From Suillus spraguei (Eukaryota > Basidiomycota > Agaricomycetes > Boletales > Suillaceae): DNA of 39,715 nucleotides. The DNA lies in contig JABCPU010000545.1 in the NCBI GenBank assembly GCA_016800925.1, forward strand, positions 1-39,715. The letters are read 5' to 3'. Positions 30,736 to 39,715 of the stretch are shown piece by piece. The notes under the pieces are model-generated. The model searched no databases and was not told the origin of the DNA. It saw only the letters and a program-made list of their open reading frames with translations. Both the position numbers and the translations under genes were made by a program. Within the stretch, counting starts at the first letter, position 1. The number at the start of each line of letters is the position of its first letter.

Positions 30736-31843
30736 CTATGGTAGGATTCAGTTATGTCAGTTGACTATGGGAATGGGTAAGTTGCGGTTCACTGGATTTT
30801 ATGATGTTGTACTCACCGCAAGTGTAGGGCACACAACAGTGCTATCGGACATTATTCGAGAATGACTCGAGGACGAAATCGTGGTTCACTGGATTTTCCG
30901 ATGGTGTCTTCACCGAGAGTGTATGACAATAAATAGATCAAGGATAGGAAAATAGGTTTGAGTCATCCCGCATTTTATACTTCAGTTTCAGTGGTCGTTT
31001 TTTTACGAGCAGCTTCAAAGTGTGGATGCAATATGACATGTCCATTGCGCTTGGTCACCAGTGGACCACTATTGCCTTCCCGATCGGGCTGCTGTTCACT
31101 ACCCCATTCAAGTGCAGGTGGATAGTCTTGGTTTCCACTGGACTAACTTTTGTTAGGCCGTAAGTCCACACCCCGTGTTAATCTTCGCTCATTATTGGCA
31201 CTATGATTGAATTGCACCAAAATCAATTCGTTTCATACTCGCACGTAAGTATCCTAGTAGGCTTCTAAGATTATAGCTTGTTGACGACCTCTTCCGTTTC
31301 AATTTCTGTCCGTTGGGGTGCTGTACGATATGTCAGACAGTGCTACCTAGTCTAAAAGATCTCGCCCTTCCTACATCTTCGGGCCCGCGAATGCTTCAGC
31401 ATGAAGGTGGCCCTGTTGGTCTGCCGGCTTTGTTAAACATGCAGTTCGTTGAAGATGTGATGGTTCTCTTTGTAACGTGATGTGCAAGCACTTGAGTTGT
31501 GAGGTGTTTAAACTGAAGTGCGAACTCGAGGTTCTCCCCCGCGTATGGTGAGCACGTCACTTGAATAGACTTGGCTTGAAATTCTACTCCTTCTAGTTTT
31601 CAGTTAGGGCACTAAGAGACTTGTCTGGGTGCGGGACATCCGAATCCAGCCTCATGGTTCTGCTTGCCACTCAGTGTAAGTATGGGCGGACAGCAAGTGA
31701 TCCGGACTTATTCCCCCTTCACATTATCAGATCAAGAAATAAATTGTTTAAAAACTACGGAACTTAGAACGACAAACGAATACTTCAAATCTCCCATCCC
31801 TAGGAAGTACCCGGCGAAGGTCAATCACAAAGCATCCTCCGCA
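30736..31843. other. Mostly noncoding; imperfect local duplication and one possible exon
   Basis: A segment near 30786-30828 (GGTTCACTGGATTTTATGAT...) is repeated with changes near 30882-30922. A minus-strand frame from an acceptor at 31142 to a TAA at 30975-30977 encodes 55 residues (NQDYPPALEWGSEQQPDREG ... HVILHPHFEAARKK) and looks like the last exon of a gene, but no partner exon was found up to 31660. Confidence 0.3.
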
Positions 31844-33653
31844 CTACACACTGCTGCTGGTTGCTACATGGACGTGCTCCTGGAAAGCAATTGAAGTCAT
31901 GGCAGTTGCTGCATCGGAGTCGGTCACCAGCTTAGCGTTATATTCTCGTACGCTAAGGACGAGGCGTGGTCCCAGCACGAACATCTGTACGAATATGAAG
32001 ATCTGAGTGAAACCAGTATAAATCTGATATTCCAGGAGGTACGGGTTCTGTATAATGATGAATCATGACTGCATGCAGGGGTCGATGACAAATCAGCGTA
32101 CCGCAGAGAGCGTTGGAGACAAGAAACTGAGTTCAAAACAAGAAACTGCAATGAAGCTTGCACGTGCAGAACTTCAGTAAAAACAGAGGACTTCAGATTA
32201 TGCCAAGCTCACCTTGCAAAGTAACTCAGGTGAGTTTTCATTAACACCGTGAAACAGTCCCCAATAATACTCCTTGTTGAGTGTTGTCGTAGTTCACGGA
32301 AGTGCTTTACGGCAATCCAGGCTACGAGACACAGTGCAAGGACCTCCCATATACTTGCAAGTATCCAAGTTGTGGAACCAAGAAATAACCTGTCCCCTCG
32401 TAGTTGATCGTGCACTGATAAGTCCCAGAGAGAATCCATTCCTCTGAAATTTATGAATGAGCCTAATACACTTAAACATTTCATACATAATTAAAACGTA
32501 CCCCCTGAAAACTGCACTGTCACCATTGCGACCATCACTGTGTTGGCGATTCTGACGGTCAGAAAGATGGCAATGAGAAATATCAACAGCTTTCTGGATC
32601 GCTGATACATGGCATATAGCCGAATGATCATGATGACTTGCGTGATGTATCAGTCAAGTCAATATCACGGAGGTGTATAGCTCACCGCCCAGTATTACAT
32701 CTGCAGCCTCACTCATCCAATCAGTTGCGTTGTTTATGATAAGGCCTGGAAAATTCAGCATAGTTGTCAACTTCGGAAGATCACAGACTCAAAACAAACT
32801 CACAACTGTGAGAGTCGTTTATAAATTAACAACTTATTCGAGAATCTCACTCACCCCTGCATGGTAGTTCAGTCGTTTGGGCGGGAATGGAAAGCGTCAG
32901 CGTGGAACACTCACTGCATCTGTCATTGAAATTGTTGGAACAGCGACTGTATGCCGCCCGTCACAAGAAAGAAACAGAATCTATGCGAAGAGACATACCC
33001 AACATGTTGAGGCTGATCGTGAGAGATGGGTGATGAGTGCAACAACAATGACTTGAACTTTCAAACGTACACAGCGGTGCCTATTCCAAGATAGCGCACC
33101 TAGATATTCTGAAGTCAGCAAGACCTGGCTTGGTAAGCGCAAATATTGAAACACGAGGTACATACACTGAGATAGAGAAATGTCATTAGGGACCAGCGTT
33201 GCTTCTATCGTGAGCGAGTCATATTTGCACATTATTCTCTTGATGTAGGAGTCGGCTCACCCAGATCAGTTCAACCTATAACACAATTCTAAGCGACTTG
33301 GCTGCCTCATTAATGGAATCAACCTACCTCTTGTCCGAGTGTAAGTCCTAAAAGTAAGTACCACAATGATGTCAGTGGTCTTTCAATACTTAATAGTCTT
33401 GCTCACCCCAATCATATATCACCCCAATAGAGGCGGCAACTGCAAAATGGCAGCGAAAGTCAGTCATTGTCACCATACAACTCAGGCTGATTCTGCACGA
33501 ACCTGTAAAATAGCTGCCAATGAGACTCGCATTAATGGATGGCCACCAACTGGGATCGTTCGAGACTAGGACCATACTATGATTAGAGGATGGGAATGAG
33601 CGAGTGCGAGAATCGATAAGGATCGCATTTATGCTTGATATACCACTGACCAT
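31844..33653 (-). CDS. DUF6533-like multi-pass membrane protein, full copy (copy C)
   Basis: Exons seen on the minus strand: 33653-33407 (ending CHFAVAASIGVIYDWG), 33347-33328 (LTLGQE), 33275-33261 (VELIW, a 15-nt microexon), 33204-33166 (KQRWSLMTFLYLS), then VRYLGIGTAVY near 33100-33065, INNATDWMSEAADVILGG (about 32750-32685), IIRLYAMYQRSRKLLIFLIA (about 32635-32520), a segment ending LALCLVAWIAVKHFREL (about 32490-32215), and a last exon ending VLSVREYNAKL ... FQEHVHVATSSSV at 31844. YDW-LTLGQEVELIW-QRWSLMTFLYL-VRY is the DUF6533 signature. Several hydrophobic segments point to a plasma- or endomembrane location; function unknown. The first joins keep phase; I did not verify every later join. 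Confidence 0.7.
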
Positions 33654-34246
33654 CCAATCGCTGAACTTCCAAAGTGATATTTGAGGGATGATATTTGATA
33701 GATCGGAGTAAGCATTTTGTATTTCAATATGGATCTACAAAGCAGAAAGGAAATATGTAACCAGGCCCGGGGACATTGGTGGGATCAAAGTAGCAGTGGT
33801 TGGTGAAATCACAGGACAGTAACTCACGCGGGATGTTCGAACACCGCAACGGCACCGTGCGCTGCAGACCAGTGCGATCTAGTATGGTATGCTTACTATG
33901 AGCTCGCTGAGTATAACGTTCTCAAACACGAAGTCACGTGCGTAGCCTTCGTGTCGGGCCGAGTTTATGGAATAGGAAGTCTAGGACTGACAGTGCGTGG
34001 GAACTCATCTTCAAAGTGCCACCAAGCCGTAGCCAACAGAGCACGGTCACATGCCAGGATCAAAAACAAATCACCTCTTGCCGCATTATTCTATCGAATC
34101 CTTGCACTCGCGATGACTCGCATCGTAACTATCTCGTCATCACTTTTCGAGGGGACTGACGTGGCTAAGGTGCACAACATTTCCATCGCATTCGCTAGCA
34201 CATATAATAGGCCACCGAGTATGACATGACTTTCCAGCAAGACAGC

Positions 34247-35706
34247 ATGTTCTTCGCTGCATCCTTGTTGACGCTCCTACCCTGTCAATCACGGTATCAC
34301 CTGTTGAAGTTCGCAGTTCCCACATCACCCTTCCCATGACAAGGAGGCTAAAATTCTCCAATTTCACTGAGCTCTTGCAGCACGATGAAGCTCGCGTGGC
34401 TGCCTTTGGGGACTACAGCATGCATGGCCGACGTGCTCATGTTCCTTTGACAAACTTTGATTGGGGCTACACCGTAGCAGTTGGCATTGGCGTTCCCCTC
34501 ACAATTTGTAAGTTCAACGCTGAGAAAATATGCGGCTGCTAATGTATTATTGAAGACAACTTGATTGTCGATACCGGTAGCTCGAATACATGGGTTGGCG
34601 CCGCCACTACGTACGTGAAAACCGCCACCAGCGTTGACACTGAAGAACCTGTATTCATCGATTACCGTTCTGGCCTACTTCGAAGGTATGTCATACAACA
34701 ATATCATAAGTTGAACATACTTACGATTAGTATTTGTAGGAACTATATTCAAAGATACAATCACTTTTACTGATGACCTTACTATTACCAACATGCCAAT
34801 TGGTGTTGCTACTACTTCTGAGGGCATCGCTTGGGACGGTATCCTTGGCATCGGGCTGAAGACTTGACACTCGACACCTAGAAAATAAACTGGAAGAGAC
34901 GATCCCGACTGTCACTGATTACCTGTTTGAGCAAGGCACCATTTTTCAGCCCGTTGTTGGTATCTTTTTCCAACCCATCACTACAGATGTAGTCAACCAT
35001 GGAAGCCTTACCTTCGGTGGACCTGACCCTGCCATGTATACCGGCAGCATTGGATACACGTAAGCTACCTCAGCTCCTAGATCAATCCAGACTGATAGTA
35101 ATTATTTTGTTCCAGTGATATCACCACCACCTTCCCCTCATCTAATTATTGGGGTATCAATCAGATCATCACCTACGGCCCCACAGAGATCTTACGCTAC
35201 ACCGCTGGTATCGTCGACAGTGCCACGACCTTTCTTTACATTGCCTCCGGTGTGTATTTAGAGTGCAGCGAGTAATAATGGTCTCATCGGCGTTCGATAG
35301 ATGGATATAGGAACTACAGGGCTGCAACCGGTGGTGTAGTGAATCCGGCGAATGGTCTTCTCCAGATTTCCCCTGACCAGTACAGTGTCCTATATGATTT
35401 GAACTTCCATATCGGCGAGGTACGTCACTTCTGCCAGCACTCACACCCCTTGTTCACCATTTCGCACAGCGAACCTATAGTCTCATCCCTAATGCCCAAA
35501 TTTGGCCTCGTTCTCTCAACCACAAAGTTCATGGTGCTAACAATGATATATATCTCGTCGTTAAAAGACTTCGCCCACGCACTGGCACAGGGCATGACTT
35601 TCTTAATGGCTACGTATTCCTTCAGCGCTTCTACACTGTGCTCGATACCCGCAACTCCCGCGTCGGTTTTGCCTTAACCTGGTTCACTCATGCCACTACC
35701 AACTAA
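34247..35706 (+). pseudogene. Polyporopepsin-type aspartic protease (family A1), copy 1, decayed
   Basis: Signal-peptide-like start MFFAASLLTLL, then LQHDEARVAAF, the first active-site motif VDTGSSNTWVGA (about 34565-34600), an FGG stretch at about 35015 and a C-terminus NSRVGFALTWF to the TAA at 35704-35706. Damage: a frame break at CCC (34280-34282) in the leader, an in-frame TAA at 34540-34542 where the sister copy has CAA, a frame break near 34853-34857, and the second active-site motif is DSA (35216-35224) instead of DSG. Introns match the sister copy in position. These enzymes are secreted acid proteases. Confidence 0.85.
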
Positions 35707-35989
35707 TATGGAATTGCCAAAGTATACTTTTGACGTAAAGCAGCATATGGTTATGCAAGCTGTTCTCAAATAGGCTGTGGAGGCCTTATTCCTTACTTGC
35801 GTTTCTGTATGATTAGATTATAGCAATACAAGTGAGCGAGCTTGTCTTGCAGAAGGAGATTATGTGCGAGTTTGCGTCTAGTACTATAAAATATTTCTTT
35901 TGTGTATTAATAATTATTACTGTCGTCTATCCCCGAGTCTGCGTGCATGGTATATTGCAGATGTCAAAGATCGTGTTGAAACAAAGGAT

Positions 35990-36121
35990 AGAGTAGGTCA
36001 AGACTGCTCTCCACGAACGCACAAAATAGCTAGACAAATGACCTACATTGATGAAAGGCCACCAAGCGAGATCATGGTCATATTGGTCGAGAATGGGAAT
36101 GCAGGTGAGGTGGACGAATGA
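35990..36121 (-). pseudogene. First-exon remnant of a DUF6533-like gene (copy D)
   Basis: Reads DQYDHDLAWWPFINVGHLSSYFVRSWR, matching the first exon of copies B and C (WWPFINANLISSYFIG and WWPSINASLIGSYFTG). None of the later exons follow on the left, where protease copy 1 ends. A truncated relic of the tandem duplication. Confidence 0.6.
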
Positions 36122-37578
36122 TGTCAGCGTTCGATACCACACTCGTCATGTGCGATCACGTAAATGGGGTCGAGAGATGGATGTTGTTTGTTACTGCATC
36201 GATTGCCACTGCTCGAAGAAAGTATGAAGAAATAACTCCATGTGGTCACAGTAGTAGTATGAGTGACAAAAACATATACATGCTTCAGCGGACGGTGAAG
36301 CAATGCTGAGGTAAACTGCGTACAAATAAGGGATTAAGTACCAAGAAGTGACTGAATGTAGCAAGATTTATGTAAGGGAGGACAGCATGAAGTGTCAAAG
36401 GTGCCAACAATCGCGATAAGAATCAAAAGGGAAAGGAAACTCCAAAAATTTAATCCTCCGGGACTCGTACCGCTAACAGATTATGCAGTGGACCCCTGGC
36501 ACCCCCTGGTTATTAAAATGATAAGGGACTTGAGATCGGGACAGACCAAAGGTTGGAAAGTATTGGAATGGCCCGGGTTCCGGGTTACAAATCCGGGAAT
36601 ACCATTTAACATCATACCCCTTAGGTGGGTTTGTAAGCCAGAATATATGTACCTAAGAGGTACCTTGAGAGGGTAACTGAAGTGGTTTCAGTACTTTACT
36701 TTCAGCCATTACTAGGTGTTACGAGTTGCTACAGCTTTCAAAAGAAGCACACAGTTGCTAAGATAGACCTCGTTCATACACCGGTTCATCACGTGACTTG
36801 AGGCCAGGATGCATGATTTTGGCTTGTAACCTTACTTCAAATTAGAATTAGCAAAATGTGTTCCAAGACTTTGTAGACACATACTACTATATCAAAATGG
36901 TCTACTCAGAATTCTATTTTTGGCCAACTGAAGGAGGAGTAGGCTTTTTGGTAGCAAATTTACCTTTGTGACTCATTTGTGACATGCCTGTCACTCACTC
37001 ATCATTTTGACAATATAAAGCCTACTTGTCAGTTTTTACATTACATCACATGCACAGCTTGCTACAGACTATCCACACATAATCCTGGAACGTATTTCGC
37101 TCATGTTTTGTATACAATGAATTATATGTAATTTTGTTGAAAAGTCACACTAAGTCACATGATGAACTGGAGGTCTATCTTACCAGTTTTCCCGCTATCC
37201 AATCGTGCGAAAAGTTGTACATAAGCGTTGTGATTTCCTATGTGGTCGAAAACGCAAGTGAACAAACTCTCGGCAGGACGAGTATCACTCACCTGCTTAA
37301 AGGGAAAGGAAAAGAACCGTCGGCGAGCTTTACGATCTGTTTGAAATTGTGTGTGCCCAACTTTGAGCATCCCTAATGGACGTGGGTAAACAGGCGACTT
37401 GTACATCCCTGCCACCTGGTATGTCTCTTGCCACATAAATCCTCGCACTCTTGAGACGCAGATCGCAACCCATCTCATCGCTTTTTGAGTTTACTCGTGG
37501 TCAGTTGCCGATGATCGTATTCGCTAGCACATATATAATGATAATGGGCCACCGAGTAATATTACTTTCCAGTAGGCC
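36122..37578. other. Intergenic region of unit 2; no supported gene
   Basis: A 94-codon frame at 36392-36676 (VPTIAIRIKRERKLQK...) has no matching structure. The stretch 36700-37140 is AT-rich. From about 37480 the sequence matches the promoter of protease copy 1, with a TATA-like ACATATATAAT near 37529. Confidence 0.4.
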
Positions 37579-39067
37579 ATGTTCTCCTCTGCATCCCTTG
37601 TTAACCCTACTCCTAGTTTTGGGATCGCCCGTTAAAGCTAGCGAAACCCCTGTCTCCCTCTTCATAGTTGCCAACACGCTAGAGTTCTTCGATCATGATG
37701 TTACTACTAATAACATCTTGGCGCGCGATAAAGCTCGTGTGAAGGCCCTTAGGGATCCCAGCATGCGCGGTCAAAATTTTCCTAATGTTCCTTTGACAAA
37801 CGAATGTGTGGGCTACACCTTAACAGTTGCCATTGGCAACCCCCCTAGCAACTGTAAGTTCAATACTGAGAAGCCATGCGGTTGCCAATGTATTATTGAA
37901 GACAGTATGTTGGTCGACACCGGTAGCTCGAACACATGGATTGGCGCCTCTACTCCGTACGTGCCAACCGGCAGTGCCATCAACATTGAACAACCTGTGG
38001 GGGTCACCTACGGTTCTAGTTACTTTTCTGGTATGACATACAATGATATCATAAGTTGAAAATACCTACGATTATCTATAGGAACCGAGTACCTTGACAC
38101 CGTCGCTCTCGGGTTTGGGCTCACCATCATCCCGCAGTCGATCGGTGTTGCTTCTAAATCAGATGGCTTCAAGGTACTGGTATTGACGGCGTCCTTGGCG
38201 TCGGGCCTGTAAACTTGACACTCCACACCCTGCGAGATTTGCAGACAGAGACGATTCCGACTGTCACTGACAACCTGTATTCCCACAAGACTATTCCTGC
38301 AAACGTCCTTGGTATCTTTTTCCAGCCCTGCGACATTACTCCTGGGACAGAGGCCAGTGGAGAACTCACCTTTGGTGGAACTGACCCTACAAAGCACAAG
38401 GGTGACATTGTATACACGTAAGATACCTTAGTTCCTAGATCAATCCAGACTGACAGTAATTATTTTGTTTCAGTCCTATCACTAAAACCTACCCTGCATC
38501 GACTTATTGGGGCATTGATCAGAGCATCACATACGGACCCTCGAAGATCTTACTCACCACCGCTGGTATTGTTGATTCTGGCACCGCCTATATTTTTATT
38601 GCCACCGGTGTGTATCTACCAGAGTGCAGCGAGCAATAATGGTCTAATTAGCGTTCGATAGATGCCTACGATAGATACCGGACCGCGACAGGTGGTACTA
38701 TGGATCCGCTGACTAATCTTCTCATGGTTACCTCTGACCAGTACGGTGCCCTGAAGAACCTGGATTTCAATATTGGCGGGGTGCGTCAATTCTGTCAGCT
38801 CTCACACCCCTTGTTCACCATTTTGCACAGAAAACGTTCAGTCTCACTCCTAACGCCCAAATTTGGCCTCGTTCTCTCAACTCCAAGATTGGTGGTAAAG
38901 AGCGTTCCATATATCTCGTCGTTTGCGACATTGGCTCGCGCAGTGGCTCAGGGCTTGACTTTGTTAATGGCTACGTATTCATTCAGCGCTTCTACACTGC
39001 ATTCGATACCACCAACTCCCGCGTCGGTTTTTCCCCAAACTTGTTCACTGATGCAAAAACTAACTAA
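37579..39067 (+). pseudogene. Polyporopepsin-type aspartic protease (family A1), copy 2, two frame breaks
   Basis: Exons 37579-38030, 38082-38417, 38474-38607, 38662-38780 and 38831-39067, all with GT-AG introns. Order: signal peptide, propeptide (TTNNILARDKARVKAL), first active site LVDTGSSNTWIGAS, a cysteine pair CGCQC, GIDGVLGVG, a GELTFGGTD strand, the second active site GIVDSGTAYIFI, and a C-terminus RFYTAFDTTNSRVGFSPNLF. Both catalytic aspartates are present. The frame is broken twice: a CCC (37595-37597) in the signal peptide where copy 1 has CC, and at 38168-38174 (TTCAAGG). Apart from these it would be a full-length secreted acid protease; the breaks may be real or assembly errors. 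Confidence 0.8.
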
Positions 39068-39715
39068 TGAGGAATTGCCAAAGAATACGAAAGATCAGTT
39101 TGCAGACGCAAAGCAGCAAACGGATTTGAAGGTTATACGTAATACGTACTCTTCTTACAGCTACTTTCATATCGATAAATTTGGTCTCATCGTTCTTCTT
39201 ACGGGTTTCTTTGCTGTATATCCCAAGAGCTTTTTTTGTTTCTTTTTTGTCTTGAAAATAGCTGAGAGTTGGATCATCTGCGCCCGCACGTTTCTCCCTA
39301 TTTGCCCTTGTCATAAGATGGTTGAGGACACTACAGTCTGCAGCACCGGTTCCGCTCAGGCTCAATGAAGTAGTCTAATCAATGAACCAAAGTTCTGCTA
39401 GATGTGCTCAGCCTGTACCCTGGAGTAGCTGGATGAACAGCGGTGCTGACAGCATACACAAGCGCTACTTGAGTGGTTCAGTACTTCAAGTTCTCCGAGG
39501 TCCTGGAAACAATCATCTTTCCGCAATGGCACCAGGAGCAAACAGGCTTCCACCTGTTACATCTTGACAGTACTGGTGAGATCAATGTTGGATTATCAGG
39601 GTCGAGGTACGAGCTCGACACTTATCGGAATCTTTCGGATCAATGGCGCAATATTACCGGGCGTCGGCAGCATTGTTTTAGCGTTGGCTGGCAATATATA
39701 AGTAGGTATTTTTCT
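39068..39715. other. 3' flank of protease copy 2 and an open frame running off the window
   Basis: A plus-strand frame is open from 39473 to the last base (81 codons), reading VVQYFKFSEVLETIIFPQWH and FHLLHLDSTGEINVGLSG. It starts after a TGA at 39470-39472. I do not recognise it; it may be an exon of a gene lying mainly outside the window. Confidence 0.25.

Larger units (their letters stand above)
31844..39067. repeat. Tandem segmental duplication of a divergent gene pair
   Basis: Unit 1 (31844-35706) has DUF6533-like (minus) and aspartic protease (plus); unit 2 (about 35930-39067) has a DUF6533 first-exon remnant (minus) and a protease (plus). Intergenic stretches also match, for example the ATTCGCTAGCACATATAATA promoter segment before each protease (34190 and 37520). 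The region at 24650-25110 is a third copy of the DUF6533 5' part and its upstream DNA, without a protease. Confidence 0.7.

Noticed and set aside
36392..36676. 94-codon plus-strand frame
   Set aside because: No recognisable motif, no matching sequence in the sister unit, and no exon structure.

Overview
The window looks like nuclear DNA of a mushroom-forming basidiomycete (Agaricomycetes). Genes are cut by many 45-60 nt GT-AG introns. The transposon families (KDZ, self-priming Ty3/gypsy) and host families (DUF6533-like membrane proteins, polyporopepsin-type aspartic proteases, an RNF216-like RBR ubiquitin ligase) are all familiar from that class. I see no rRNA, tRNA or CRISPR array.

Layout. 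(1) 1-4448: an RNF216-like RBR E3 ligase gene on the minus strand (1373 to about 3945) with little around it. (2) 4449-24875: one DUF6533-like gene on the minus strand, split in an intron by an 18,028-bp DNA transposon (5765-23792). This is a KDZ (Kyakuja/Dileera/Zisupton) element with divergent terminal inverted repeats and a 7-bp (perhaps 8-bp) target duplication. Its transposase (minus strand) is cut by a complete 8.8-kb Ty3/gypsy LTR retrotransposon (8640-17445) and by a 273-bp MITE. The Ty3 gag gene is itself cut by a 1.8-kb repeat-rich insert carrying a G-rich minisatellite. To the right of the transposase, and divergent from it, are three plus-strand cargo genes, one of which is intact over five exons (20662-22683). 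Two further copies of the same MITE and a longer relative lie in or around the nest.

(3) 24876-31843: an intact 582-aa secreted-protein gene (26479-28434, minus), a 1.45-kb element with perfect 41-bp inverted repeats holding a truncated PIF/Harbinger-like transposase, and a DUF6914-like gene (30192-30735, minus). (4) 31844-39067: a tandem duplication of a divergent gene pair, DUF6533-like membrane protein (minus) plus aspartic protease (plus). The first unit has a full DUF6533 gene and a decayed protease; the second has only a DUF6533 remnant and a nearly complete protease. The last 650 bases hold no confident gene.

The order of events can be read from the nesting: the KDZ element entered the DUF6533 gene, Ty3 entered the KDZ transposase, the minisatellite-bearing insert entered gag, and MITEs landed separately. 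The paralogous DUF6533 gene at 31844-33653 preserves the unoccupied sites for the KDZ element and two of the MITEs, which is how the boundaries were fixed. All splice sites and family names are read by eye; no search was run.
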